This document shows, one piece after another, positions 25,981-35,315 of a DNA stretch of 64,000 nucleotides. Each line of letters begins with the position of its first letter. Within the stretch, counting starts at the first letter, position 1. Source of the DNA: JARRKU01 sp050288425 (GTDB lineage Bacteria > Desulfobacterota > Desulfobacteria > Desulfobacterales > Desulfosarcinaceae); contig JBNKDU010000034.1 in the NCBI GenBank assembly GCA_050288425.1, positions 1 to 64,000 of the forward strand. Reading direction: 5' to 3'. The notes beneath the pieces were generated by a model. It saw nothing but the letters and a program-made list of their open reading frames with translations. It had not been told where the DNA came from and did not search any database. The position numbers were made by a program, and so were the translations under genes.

Positions 25981-27552
25981 CTAGTTGTTGTCGCTATTTG
26001 AATTATTCATGCGCGAGCCCGTGTTTTCGGGTCGGACTACAGGGAGCGATCGTGTCTGTTTCAGATGGGTGGCTACCCATTGCAGGGCCTGAGGACGATT
26101 CTGAATATCGCCGGACAAGTGCGCCTCTTCGATGTGGCTCAAAAGTGTCGCGAATTGAGGAGAAGGGGTAAGTCCGAATTGCTCGATCAAATCCCTGCCG
26201 TTGATCAACGGTTTTTCCCGCCTCTCTTTGATCCTATTAAAATAGGTTTCCAGCAGATCGATGATAAAGGCCGACGCACCGGTGATGGTCTGTTCCTGTA
26301 TCGGATGTTTTCCCAGGTTGTCAGCCAACGCATGCAAAAGGATGTGTGGGGCGCTTTCTGCGCACAACCTGAAAAAACGCCCCTGCGCTTTGGTGGATTT
26401 TTGTCCGGACCGTTCGGTCGCAGCCAGATACAGATCCATGGGGCGCTGGTGGTTGGCGATCAGAAAGGTCAGTCGATTGCGATCCCGGGTGGACATGCGC
26501 AGCCGTTGGCAGAGGGACGGCATCATGGCGGCTCCCCTGCGCGGGTGCCCGTAAAAATGAATGCTGCCGGACCCATCGATACTGCGGCAGGCGGGTTTGC
26601 CGATATCGTGCAGCAATAGCGCCAATTTCAGCAGGACGGATTCGTGGCAATCGATTTTCAAAACAAATTCGGACGCCCGTTCAGGCAGCCGTTCTTGAGG
26701 GTCGGTGAGAATATGCTCCAATTGGGTATATGCCTGGAAGGTGTGATCCCATCCGTCCAGGCTATGGTGATGGTTCTGCCGGGTGCCGTGCAAAGGCGTG
26801 AGTTCGGGGAGGACGGCCTCCAGCAGGCCGGCCTCGGCCATCGCCAGGATGGTCCGGTGACTGTGGCGGCAGGCCAGTATTTTGTGCAATTCGCTGAGAA
26901 TGCGTTCTCCGGCACTTGCGCGGATGTCGTCGGGGGCGGAGCGGATGGCCGCCAGGGTGGCCGGTTCGATGGCAAAACCCAGTACGGCGGCCATCCGAAA
27001 AGCACGCAGCAGACGCAATGGGTCCGCGCGAAACACGCGTGGAGATACCATGCGGACGACTCGTTGCTGCAGATCGATCAATCCCCCGGCCGGGTCAACC
27101 ACCTGTCCGTCATTCAGGTCACAGGCCAGCGCGTTGATGGTGAAATCGCGTTTCATCAGATCCGCTTCCAGGGTGTCGCCGTTGATTGCCGCGACATCGA
27201 CTTGGATACCATCCGCGACGATCCGGTAGACCCGGAAAGGGTCCCTGCCCATGGGAATGCAGCGACGGCCGAGCTTGCCGGCGAGTTGGACCGCATAGGC
27301 TTCGGGCGCCTGCACCACGACATCATAATCCAATGGCCGGTCACCAAGGATCAGGTCGCGTACCGATCCGCCAACCAGGTAGGCCCTGGTGCCGGGAATA
27401 TTGAGTCGCGTGGGGAGAGGAACGATCAATTTCAAAGCCTTTCCACCCTTGTGCGGATTGAAACCCGCCGACGGGGGTGCTGGATGCATGAACTGGAAAA
27501 TATCCCTTTTTTCTATCCGTCTGCCATCCCCATGGCGTTGTCCGCTGATCAT
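25981..27552 (-). CDS. CCA-adding/poly(A) polymerase family nucleotidyltransferase with HD domain
   Basis: 523 aa. Nucleotidyltransferase motif LVGGSVRDLILGD with catalytic carboxylates in LDYDVVV, basic region LMKRDFTINALACD, RNA-binding helices and a C-terminal HD phosphohydrolase domain (LLLHDIGKP). This class maintains tRNA 3' CCA ends or polyadenylates RNA; HD fusion favours the tRNA role. The conserved part begins near residue 40, so the true start may be internal (ATG 27489 or later); none of the candidates has a strong ribosome site. Convergent with adk. Confidence 0.85.
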   Translation of the reverse strand: MISGQRHGDGRRIEKRDIFQFMHPAPPSAGFNPHKGGKALKLIVPLPTRLNIPGTRAYLVGGSVRDLILGDRPLDYDVVVQAPEAYAVQLAGKLGRRCIPMGRDPFRVYRIVADGIQVDVAAINGDTLEADLMKRDFTINALACDLNDGQVVDPAGGLIDLQQRVVRMVSPRVFRADPLRLLRAFRMAAVLGFAIEPATLAAIRSAPDDIRASAGERILSELHKILACRHSHRTILAMAEAGLLEAVLPELTPLHGTRQNHHHSLDGWDHTFQAYTQLEHILTDPQERLPERASEFVLKIDCHESVLLKLALLLHDIGKPACRSIDGSGSIHFYGHPRRGAAMMPSLCQRLRMSTRDRNRLTFLIANHQRPMDLYLAATERSGQKSTKAQGRFFRLCAESAPHILLHALADNLGKHPIQEQTITGASAFIIDLLETYFNRIKERREKPLINGRDLIEQFGLTPSPQFATLLSHIEEAHLSGDIQNRPQALQWVATHLKQTRSLPVVRPENTGSRMNNSNSDNN

Positions 27553-27950
27553 GTCTTATAACATCCGGACCCTCGGGTGCCAATGCCTGGTGGTTGTTGC
27601 GTCTCGGCGGCATGGGCAGCAAAAATGCTTGACACCCCAGAAACCTTGATATAAGCAAGTTCAAAGATATGGAACCCGCCCTGTTGGAGAGAATCTCGAA
27701 GCAATTTTCTCCATAAGACAAGCAACTTCATTTTCCTCCATTGTAATCAATTGTTCCATAATCACCGGAAGGGCGTACGAACCCGTAAATACGACAGGTC
27801 CTGGTTGACTGGTAAGGTGATTCACATATCGCTGGCGGTTTCCGCCAAAGGGATCGCGCCCAAGCCGAACCAATGGTGAATCAAGATGAACAACCGGATA
27901 TCCCCGCTAAAAAACTACGTGCCATCGAACCTCGTAATGGAGAGCCATGA
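27553..27950. other. Divergent intergenic region, rho leader
   Basis: 398 bp between the nucleotidyltransferase (minus) and rho (plus). No convincing gene. It holds a candidate promoter (27629-27655) and about 290 bases that would be the rho leader; long leaders are usual for rho because it is autoregulated. Confidence 0.5.
27629..27655 (+). promoter_or_regulatory. Candidate promoter for rho
   Basis: TTGACA at 27629-27634, 15-nt spacer, TATAAG at 27650-27655. Hexamers are near consensus; the spacer is 2 nt short. Confidence 0.45.
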
Positions 27951-29198
27951 ATGAATGTTTCAGAACTAAAGAGTAAAAAAATCAATGAATTGACCCAGCT
28001 GGCGAAAAAGATGAAAATCGAGGGATACGCCGGCATGCGCAAGCAGGAACTGATCTTTACGCTATTGCAGAGCCAGATCGAAAAGAACGGCCTCATCTAT
28101 GGCGAAGGCACCCTCGAAATTCTGCCGGACGGTTTTGGCTTCTTAAGAGCCCCCAGTTACAATTACCTGCCGGGTCCGGACGACATCTACGTGTCGCCTT
28201 CCCAGATCCGGCGGTTCAACCTGCGCACCGGCGATACGGTTTCCGGCCAAATCCGGCAACCCAAGGAGTCGGAGCGATATTTCGCCTTGCTCAAGGTCGA
28301 AGCCATCAATTATGAAGACCCCGAGGCTGCCAGGGACAAGATCCTCTTCGACAATCTGACCCCGCTCTACCCCGACGAAAAGACCGATCTCGAGGTGGAA
28401 TCGGAAAACTACTCTTCGAGAATCATGGACCTGCTGACGCCCATCGGTTTCGGTCAGCGCGGCCTGATCGTGTCGCCGCCCCGTTCGGGCAAAACCATGC
28501 TCCTGCAGAATATCGCCAACAGCATCGTCAAAAACCACAGCGATATCATCCTGTTCGTCCTGCTCATCGACGAGCGCCCCGAAGAAGTGACCGATATGGA
28601 ACGTTCGGTGCGCGGAGAAGTGATCAGTTCCACTTTCGACGAGCCGGCCGAGCGCCATGTCCAGGTGGCGGAGATGGTGATCGAAAAGGCCAAACGCCTG
28701 GTGGAACATAAGAAAAATGTCGTCATCCTGCTCGACAGCATCACCCGTCTGGCGCGGGCCTACAACTCGGTCATGCCGCCATCGGGCAAGATTCTTTCCG
28801 GCGGTGTCGATTCCAATGCCCTCCAAAGACCCAAACGTTTCTTCGGCGCCGCCCGCAATATCGAAGAGGGCGGCAGCCTGACCATTATTGCCACGGCCTT
28901 GATCGACACGGGCAGCCGCATGGACGAAGTGATTTTCGAAGAATTCAAGGGTACGGGCAACCTCGAAATTCAGTTGGATCGCCGGCTGGCCGACAAGCGT
29001 ATATTCCCCGCCATCGACATCAAGAAATCGGGAACCCGCAAGGAAGAGCTGCTGCTGGACGAACAGACCCTCAACCGGGTCTGGATTATCCGGAAGCTGT
29101 TGGCCTCGCTCAATCCAGTGGACGCCCTCGAATTTTTACTTGATAAAATGCACGGAACCAAAGATAATAAAGACTTTTTAGAATCGATGAATACGTAA
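27951..29198 (+). CDS. rho: Transcription termination factor Rho
   Basis: 415 aa, standard length. N-terminal helix-extended-helix (LKSKKINELTQLAKKMKIEGY), RNA-binding cold-shock-like domain (LEILPDGFGFLR), Walker A PPRSGKT, and Q/R loops (LDSITRLARAYN, GGVDSNALQRPKRFFGAARN). Hexameric RNA helicase ending transcription. GGAGAG at 27939-27944 positions the ATG at 27951. Followed by rpmE after 24 bp. Confidence 0.98.
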   Translation: MNVSELKSKKINELTQLAKKMKIEGYAGMRKQELIFTLLQSQIEKNGLIYGEGTLEILPDGFGFLRAPSYNYLPGPDDIYVSPSQIRRFNLRTGDTVSGQIRQPKESERYFALLKVEAINYEDPEAARDKILFDNLTPLYPDEKTDLEVESENYSSRIMDLLTPIGFGQRGLIVSPPRSGKTMLLQNIANSIVKNHSDIILFVLLIDERPEEVTDMERSVRGEVISSTFDEPAERHVQVAEMVIEKAKRLVEHKKNVVILLDSITRLARAYNSVMPPSGKILSGGVDSNALQRPKRFFGAARNIEEGGSLTIIATALIDTGSRMDEVIFEEFKGTGNLEIQLDRRLADKRIFPAIDIKKSGTRKEELLLDEQTLNRVWIIRKLLASLNPVDALEFLLDKMHGTKDNKDFLESMNT

Positions 29199-29222
29199 TA
29201 TGAATAGGGGGTTGAAATTAAA

Positions 29223-29432
29223 ATGAAAACCGGCATTCATCCGAAATACGTCGAGACGACCATCAAGTGCGCCTGCGGCAACACCATCGAGGTGGGGTCC
29301 ACCAAACAGGACATCAGCGTGGAAATTTGTTCCCAGTGCCATCCTTTTTTTACCGGTAAACAGAAACTGGTGGATACGGCTGGCCGGATTGAACGATTTC
29401 GCAAGAAATACGAAAAGTTTCAAAAAAAATAA
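29223..29432 (+). CDS. rpmE: 50S ribosomal protein L31 (zinc form)
   Basis: 69 aa. Four Cys of the zinc-binding L31 type: C16, C18 (CAC), C36, C39 (CSQC), followed by HPFFTGKQK. In the rho-rpmE-prfA-prmC order seen in many bacteria. Confidence 0.97.
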   Translation: MKTGIHPKYVETTIKCACGNTIEVGSTKQDISVEICSQCHPFFTGKQKLVDTAGRIERFRKKYEKFQKK

Positions 29433-29470
29433 GTATCCAGCCGGAATACGCCGAAATGTTCGGCAACCAT

Positions 29471-29520
29471 CAAGCTGCCAGGCCCTGAGGTCGGCAGCTT
29501 GACCTATTATGCCCTCAGGG
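29471..29520 (+). promoter_or_regulatory. Possible H-type pseudoknot in the prfA leader
   Basis: Stem 1: CAAGCTGCC (29471-29479) with GGCAGCTTG (29493-29501), 9 bp perfect. Stem 2: CCCTGAGG (29483-29490), lying in the loop of stem 1, with CCTCAGGG (29513-29520), 8 bp perfect. Loop lengths (3, 2 and 11 nt) fit an H-type fold. The last strand abuts GGGACGG, the likely prfA ribosome binding site, 7 nt before ATG 29528. Translational control of prfA is inferred. Confidence 0.5.
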
Positions 29521-29527
29521 ACGGACC

Positions 29528-30592
29528 ATGTTTACGAAATTAAAAGGCGTAGAGGAACGATACGGGCAGTTGGAAGCGTTGCTCAGCGACCCCGCGGTGT
29601 TGCAGGATCGCAACGCCTACCAGCAGTACGCCCGTGAGCATGCGGATCTGGCCGAGATCGTTGCCGCCTACCGGGACTATCAGACGCTCGATCGGGAGTT
29701 CGACGAGAGCCTGGAATTGTTACGCGACAGCGATCCCGAGATCAAGAGCCTGGCCAGGGAGGAGATCGACCGTCTTACGGAAAAGAAAGAGCAACTCGAA
29801 AAGAAACTCAAACAATTGCTCATACCGAAGGATCCGCTCGATCAGAAAAACGTACTGCTGGAGATCCGGGCGGGCACCGGCGGGGACGAAGCCGGGCTTT
29901 TCGCCGGAGATTTGTTCAAGATGTACAACCGGTATGCGGAAGGCCGCCGGTGGAATTTCGAGGTTCTCAGCCACCATGCCACCGGGGTTGGCGGTCTCAA
30001 GGAAGTAATCGCCCTGATAAAGGGCAAAGGCGTCTACAGCCGATTCAAATATGAGAGCGGGACCCACCGGGTCCAGCGTGTGCCGACCACCGAAACCCAG
30101 GGAAGGATCCATACCTCCGCAGTTACCGTGGCGGTATTGCCCGAGGCGGAGGAGGTGGAAGTCGACATCGACCCCGGAGATCTGCGCATCGATGTCTTCC
30201 GCGCCACCGGTCCCGGCGGCCAATCGGTCAATACCACCGATTCCGCCGTGCGCATCACCCATCTGCCCACCGGTCTGGTGGTCTCCTGCCAGGATGAGAA
30301 ATCCCAACACAAGAATAAAGCCAAGGGGTTGAAAGTGCTGCGGGCCAGGCTCTTGGACAAGATGACCCGGGAGCAAAACGCCAAGCGATCCCAGGATCGT
30401 AAGAATCAGGTGGGCAGCGGTGACCGCAGTGAACGGATCCGGACCTACAATTTTCCCCAGGGCCGGGTTACCGACCACCGGATCGGCCTGACGCTTTATA
30501 AACTGGATACGATTCTTCAGGGGGACATCGATGAGGTCATCGATGCCCTGGTGACCTATTACCAAAGCCAGGCCCTGCAGCATGTCGAGTGA
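29528..30592 (+). CDS. prfA: Peptide chain release factor 1
   Basis: 354 aa. GGQ motif in ATGPGGQSVNTTDSAVR, the PxT stop-codon tripeptide region as VPTTETQGRIHTS, and RF1 N-terminal coiled domain. Terminates translation at UAA/UAG and is the substrate of PrmC, encoded by the next gene, which overlaps its stop (ATG at 30582). Confidence 0.97.
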   Translation: MFTKLKGVEERYGQLEALLSDPAVLQDRNAYQQYAREHADLAEIVAAYRDYQTLDREFDESLELLRDSDPEIKSLAREEIDRLTEKKEQLEKKLKQLLIPKDPLDQKNVLLEIRAGTGGDEAGLFAGDLFKMYNRYAEGRRWNFEVLSHHATGVGGLKEVIALIKGKGVYSRFKYESGTHRVQRVPTTETQGRIHTSAVTVAVLPEAEEVEVDIDPGDLRIDVFRATGPGGQSVNTTDSAVRITHLPTGLVVSCQDEKSQHKNKAKGLKVLRARLLDKMTREQNAKRSQDRKNQVGSGDRSERIRTYNFPQGRVTDHRIGLTLYKLDTILQGDIDEVIDALVTYYQSQALQHVE

Positions 30593-31475
30593 CTCGCCAA
30601 CCGATCCGCCAACCTGGACCCTTCTCAAGCTTCTGCGTTGGACCACCGATTACCTGCGGCGTAATGGGGTCGAGCAGCCGCGCATCGACGCCGAGATCAT
30701 GCTGGCCCACATTCTGGGGTGCCAACGCATCGATCTTTACCTGCGCCACGATCAGCCCGTGGAGGCAGGGGAACTCGGCCGCTTCAAGCCGTTGCTGCAG
30801 CGTCGCAGAGACCGCTGCCCGGTGGCCTATTTGCTGGGTGAGAAAGAGTTCTGGTCCCTCAACATCAAGGTCACGCCGGATGTCCTGATTCCCCGACCGG
30901 AAACCGAGTGTCTGGTCGAGACCGTGCTGGCCCGATATGCACAGGATACGGAGTTGCGAGTGCTGGAGCTGGGCACCGGCTCCGGGGCCATCGCCATCGC
31001 CCTGGCCGCAGAACGACCGCACTGGACCATCCTGGCCACCGATATTTCGGCCGATGCCATCTCCATCGCCAGGGGCAACGCCGGGCGGCACAATGTCGAC
31101 CGGCGGATCGAATTCCGGCAAGGCTTCTGGTTCCAGGCGCTCGACAAAGGGCCGCGGCGGTTTCATCTCATCGTTTCCAATCCACCGTATATCGCCAGCA
31201 GGGAGCTCACCGGTCTCGCACCGGAAATTCGAAAACATGAGCCGATTCAAGCCCTTGACGGCGGTCCGGATGGATTGGACTGCCTGCGGCACATCATCGA
31301 CGAGTCCCCGGACCATCTCGCCCCGGGCGGTTCCCTGGCACTCGAGATCGGCAGCGATCAAGGCGCCGCCGTACGGCAGGCCGGGCGGGCGCGGGGCACC
31401 TACGCCGACGTCGAAATTTTCAAGGACTACAGCGGCCTCGACCGTGTGGCCCGTTTGATGTCGCTTCCAACCTGA
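30582..31475 (+). CDS. prmC: Release factor glutamine methyltransferase PrmC
   Basis: 297 aa. N-terminal helical domain, SAM site VLELGTGSGAIAI and catalytic NPPY (IVSNPPYIAS). Methylates the GGQ glutamine of release factors. Overlaps prfA by 11 bp. Confidence 0.95.
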   Translation: MSSDSPTDPPTWTLLKLLRWTTDYLRRNGVEQPRIDAEIMLAHILGCQRIDLYLRHDQPVEAGELGRFKPLLQRRRDRCPVAYLLGEKEFWSLNIKVTPDVLIPRPETECLVETVLARYAQDTELRVLELGTGSGAIAIALAAERPHWTILATDISADAISIARGNAGRHNVDRRIEFRQGFWFQALDKGPRRFHLIVSNPPYIASRELTGLAPEIRKHEPIQALDGGPDGLDCLRHIIDESPDHLAPGGSLALEIGSDQGAAVRQAGRARGTYADVEIFKDYSGLDRVARLMSLPT

Positions 31476-31668
31476 CAGGGAATCTTCGGATCGTCCGTGG
31501 ATCGATATCGGCCTGCAGGCCATAGAAAAGTATTGCGCAACAAACCGTGATTTGTTACGTAACCCTGATTTTAATTCGCACGCCCATGGACCCTTCACCT
31601 GGTGCTTCCGGGGAAGTCGGTGACGGGGATGAAGTGGGCGAGGGAAAAACCAAACCAAGGAGAGTTCA

Positions 31669-32580
31669 ATGGCATATGTAACCATGAAGGAATTGCTGGA
31701 GGCCGGTGTCCATTTTGGTCACCAAACCAAACGCTGGAACCCCAAAATGAAGCAATATATTTTTGGGGCCCGCAACGGAATCTACATCGTCGATTTGCAA
31801 AAGACGGTGCGTATGTTCAAATTGGCATACAATTTTATTCTCGACACGGTGGCCAACGGCAAATCCGTGCTTTTCGTCGGGACCAAAAAGCAAGCCCGGG
31901 AATCGATTTATGAAGAGGCCAACCGGTGTGAAATGTTTTACGTTCACAACCGCTGGCTGGGCGGCATGCTCACCAATTTCCAGACTATCAAGAAGAGCAT
32001 CGACCGGCTCAATTATCTGAACAATATTGAAAACGACGGCTCCATCGAGCTTTTTCCCAAGAAGGAACGTCTCAAGCTCGGCAAGGAGCGCGGCAAGCTG
32101 GACAGTACCCTGGGCGGTATCCAGAACATGGGCAAACTGCCGGGGGCGCTTTTCGTCATCGATCCCAAAAACGAATCCATCGCCATCCACGAGGGGCGCC
32201 GTTTGAATATCCCCATCGTGGCCATCGTCGATACCAATTGCGATCCGGACATGATCGACTATGTGATTCCGGGAAATGACGACGCCATCCGGGCCATTCG
32301 ATTGATTACCTCGCGAATCGCGGATGCCTGCCTGGAGGGCAAGCATCGTCTGGCGGAACGCAAACAGGCCCAGGCCGACAAGCAGGACGAAGAGCCCTCG
32401 GAGATCGAAGCGGCTTCGGCCAGCCTCAAGCCCGGCGAACGGAAGGTGATCTCGGACGGCAGCCAGGGACCCATCGTCGAGATTATCCGCAAGACCAGTG
32501 ATGAAGAAGCGGAAACAGCGAACACGGAAGAAGCGAGCGCCTCGGGGGAAACCGCAGAGGCCGACCAGACAGGAGAGTAA
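31669..32580 (+). CDS. rpsB: 30S ribosomal protein S2 with acidic C-terminal extension
   Basis: 303 aa. Residues 1-228 are a standard S2 (MKELLEAGVHFGHQTKRWNPKM; FVGTKKQA; NRWLGGMLTNF). Residues ~229-303 are an extra Glu/Ala/Ser-rich tail. AAGGAGAG precedes the ATG. First gene of the rpsB-tsf-pyrH-frr-uppS-cdsA-dxr-rseP run. Confidence 0.97.
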   Translation: MAYVTMKELLEAGVHFGHQTKRWNPKMKQYIFGARNGIYIVDLQKTVRMFKLAYNFILDTVANGKSVLFVGTKKQARESIYEEANRCEMFYVHNRWLGGMLTNFQTIKKSIDRLNYLNNIENDGSIELFPKKERLKLGKERGKLDSTLGGIQNMGKLPGALFVIDPKNESIAIHEGRRLNIPIVAIVDTNCDPDMIDYVIPGNDDAIRAIRLITSRIADACLEGKHRLAERKQAQADKQDEEPSEIEAASASLKPGERKVISDGSQGPIVEIIRKTSDEEAETANTEEASASGETAEADQTGE

Positions 32581-32586
32581 CGAACC

Positions 32587-33186
32587 ATGACCGATATAAC
32601 GGCACAAATGGTGAAAGAACTCCGGGAGAAAACCGGAACCGGCATTATGGATTGCAAGGAGGCGCTGGCCGAGAATGACGGCGATATGGAAAAGGCCATC
32701 GATTTCCTGCGCAAAAAAGGGCTGGCCACGGCGGCCAAGCGGGCCGGTCGGGCCACCAGCGAAGGCACGATCCAGTCCTACATCCACATGGGAGGCAAGA
32801 TCGGTGTCATGGTGGAAGTCGATTGCGAAACCGACTTCGTGGCCAAGACCGATGACTTCATCGCCTTCGCAAAGAATCTCGCCATGCACATCGCCGCCAC
32901 CAATCCGGTGGGTGTCACCGCCGATGATGTTCCCGAAGCCATCGTTGCCCGGGAGAAGGATATTTATCGCGAGCAGGCACTGGAGATGGGGAAACCGGAA
33001 AAGATGGTCGACAAGATCGTGGAAGGCAAGCTGAACAAGTTCTTCAAGGAGAGCTGCCTGATGAATCAGCAGTACGTCAAGGATCCGGACAAGACCATCA
33101 CCGACTACCTCAACGAGATCGTCGCCAAGACCGGCGAAAAGGTGGAAATCAAACGCTTCGCACGGTTTCAGGTGGGGGCCGAGTAA
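32587..33186 (+). CDS. tsf: Elongation factor Ts (short form)
   Basis: 199 aa, the short EF-Ts class with one core subdomain. N-terminal UBA-like domain (VKELREKTGTGIMDCKEAL), then TDFV motif (CETDFVAKTDDF). Nucleotide exchange factor for EF-Tu. Starts 6 bp after rpsB. Confidence 0.97.
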   Translation: MTDITAQMVKELREKTGTGIMDCKEALAENDGDMEKAIDFLRKKGLATAAKRAGRATSEGTIQSYIHMGGKIGVMVEVDCETDFVAKTDDFIAFAKNLAMHIAATNPVGVTADDVPEAIVAREKDIYREQALEMGKPEKMVDKIVEGKLNKFFKESCLMNQQYVKDPDKTITDYLNEIVAKTGEKVEIKRFARFQVGAE

Positions 33187-33903
33187 TTGGATACGCCGCA
33201 ATACAAGCGCGCCCTGCTGAAATTAAGCGGGGAGGCCCTGATGGGCGATGCCAGTTTCGGCATCAGTCCGGACATGCTCAAATACGTGGCCAACGAAGTC
33301 AAAGGCGTCCACGGACTGGGCGTCGAACTGGCCATCGTCGTGGGCGGGGGGAATATCTTCCGTGGCGTCAAAGCCACCTCCTTTGGCATGGAACGGACCT
33401 CCGCCGACCACATGGGGATGTTGGCAACCTTGATCAACAGCCTGGCCTTGCAGGACGCGCTTGAGAAGATCGGCATGCAAACCCGTGTACAGACGGCGAT
33501 TTCCATGCATGAAGTCGCCGAACCCTACATTCTCAGGCGGGCGTTGCGGCACCTGGAAAAAGGAAGGGTGGTGATCTTCGCCGCCGGTACCGGCAACCCC
33601 TATTTTACCACCGATACGGCGGCCGTGTTGCGGGCTCAGGAGATCCACGCGGAAATCTTGTTGAAGGCCACCAAGGTCAACGGCCTCTACGCCCAGGATC
33701 CGGAACAACATCCCGATGCCGAATTCATCGCCTCCACCACCTATATGCGTGTGCTCGAACGGCAGCTCAAGGTCATGGACATGACCGCCATTTCACTGGC
33801 CATGGACAACCAGCTGCCGCTGGTGGTTTTCAATCTCAAGGAAAAAGACAACATCCGCAAAGTCATTTGCGGTGAGCGTGTCGGTACCCTGATCGCCGAA
33901 TAA
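33187..33903 (+). CDS. pyrH: Uridylate kinase
   Basis: 238 aa. Amino-acid-kinase fold: KLSGEALMGD, VVGGGNIFRG, FAAGTGNPYFTTDTAA. Starts at TTG 33187 directly after the tsf stop with no spacer; no downstream ATG keeps the conserved N-terminus. Phosphorylates UMP. Confidence 0.96.
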   Translation: MDTPQYKRALLKLSGEALMGDASFGISPDMLKYVANEVKGVHGLGVELAIVVGGGNIFRGVKATSFGMERTSADHMGMLATLINSLALQDALEKIGMQTRVQTAISMHEVAEPYILRRALRHLEKGRVVIFAAGTGNPYFTTDTAAVLRAQEIHAEILLKATKVNGLYAQDPEQHPDAEFIASTTYMRVLERQLKVMDMTAISLAMDNQLPLVVFNLKEKDNIRKVICGERVGTLIAE

Positions 33904-33984
33904 ACCAAGCAGGATCCATATCGGCGGGACCGGCGAGACTTACTTCTCAGGCCGTCCTCGCCACAGATTGGGAGGTGAGCTCCG

Positions 33985-34542
33985 ATGATCGAAGAGACCT
34001 ATCAAGAGACTCGCGACCGCATGGGCAAGACCATCGTTGCCCTGGAGAATGAACTGAAGCGCATTCGTACGGGCCGTGCATCCACGTCGCTACTGGACGG
34101 CATCAAAGTGGACTATTACGGCACACCCACCGTGTTGAACCAGATGGCCACCGTGGCCGTACCGGAAAGCCGGCTGATCACCATCCAGCCTTGGGATGCC
34201 TCCATCATCAAGGATATTGAAAAGGCCATCCTGAAATCGGATCTGGGCCTGACACCCTCCAACGACGGTAAGATTATCCGGATCGCCATCCCGCCCCTGT
34301 CCGAAGAACGCCGCAAAGAGTTGGTCAAGCTGGTGCACAAGACTTCCGAGGAACATAAGGTGGCCGTTCGGAACATCCGCCGCGACGCCAATGAGCTGAT
34401 CAAAGGATTCAAGAAGGATGGCGACGTCAGTGAGGACCAGGCGTTCAAAGCCCAGGATAAGATCCAGAAGATCACCGATGGATACATCCAGAAGATCGAC
34501 GAGATCTATAATTCCAAAGAGAAAGAAATTCTTGAGTTCTAA
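33985..34542 (+). CDS. frr: Ribosome recycling factor
   Basis: 185 aa, full length. RTGRASTSLLDGIKVDYYG, IRIAIPPLSEERRKEL and the C-terminal helix pair match RRF. GGGAGGTGAG lies upstream of ATG 33985. Confidence 0.97.
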   Translation: MIEETYQETRDRMGKTIVALENELKRIRTGRASTSLLDGIKVDYYGTPTVLNQMATVAVPESRLITIQPWDASIIKDIEKAILKSDLGLTPSNDGKIIRIAIPPLSEERRKELVKLVHKTSEEHKVAVRNIRRDANELIKGFKKDGDVSEDQAFKAQDKIQKITDGYIQKIDEIYNSKEKEILEF

Positions 34543-35272
34543 TCGACCGGGCCGCAATCTGGAGGCTGCCTCGCTCCCCCGCCATGTGGCCATCATCATG
34601 GACGGCAACGGCCGGTGGGCCAGGAAACGGCTGCTGAACCGTGTCAAGGGCCATGAAAAAGGTGTCGAGACGGTGCGTGAAATCGTGCGCACCTGCTGCG
34701 AACTCGGAATCCCCGTCCTTACCTTATACGCATTTTCCACCGAAAACTGGCAGCGTCCCAAAAGCGAAGTCAATGCCTTGATGGCGCTGTTGAAACGATT
34801 CCTCGCGGGGGAACTGGAAGAACTCCAGCGACAGGAGATCCGCCTGGGTGCCATCGGCCAGATTCATCGTCTGCCGGAACGTGTCCGCGCAACGCTTGCG
34901 CACTCCATCGACGCCACTTCCGGCAACCGGCGAATGCTCCTGAACCTGGCCCTGAGTTACGGCGGGAGATCCGAATTGACCGAGATGGTCCGATGCATCG
35001 CCCAAAAAGCGGCATCCGGACAATTGGATATCGCCGACATCGACGAGCGGGTCGTCGCCGACCATTTGTTCACCCGGGAGTTGCCCGATCCCGATATCCT
35101 GATTCGCACCAGCGGCGAGATGCGGATCAGTAATTTTCTGTTGTGGCAGCTGGCGTACACGGAAATTTTCGTCACGCCGACCCTTTGGCCCGATTTTTCG
35201 AAGGAAGCATTTATCGATATCCTGCAACAATATGCCCGGCGCCATCGTCGGTTCGGCAAGGTGGAGGGGTGA
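34532..35272 (+). CDS. uppS: Undecaprenyl diphosphate synthase
   Basis: 246 aa from TTG 34532, which overlaps the end of frr; this gives the usual length. Motifs HVAIIMDGNGRWA, HEKGVE, FSTENW and PDILIRTSGEMRISNFLLWQ. Makes the C55 carrier for peptidoglycan. The start is the least certain part, since no ATG lies between frr and the first conserved motif. Confidence 0.93.
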   Translation: MSSNRPGRNLEAASLPRHVAIIMDGNGRWARKRLLNRVKGHEKGVETVREIVRTCCELGIPVLTLYAFSTENWQRPKSEVNALMALLKRFLAGELEELQRQEIRLGAIGQIHRLPERVRATLAHSIDATSGNRRMLLNLALSYGGRSELTEMVRCIAQKAASGQLDIADIDERVVADHLFTRELPDPDILIRTSGEMRISNFLLWQLAYTEIFVTPTLWPDFSKEAFIDILQQYARRHRRFGKVEG

Positions 35273-35315
35273 GCAGGACCCGCTGCCATTATCATTCAAC
35301 CAGAGTGGAAACCGC

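Noticed and set aside
27661..27873. 70-aa minus-strand ORF upstream of rho
   Set aside because: No ribosome site at any start and no recognisable sequence; lies across the likely rho leader.
31666..33201. 511-aa open frame antisense to rpsB-tsf
   Set aside because: Covers two certain ribosomal/translation genes; only a codon-bias shadow.
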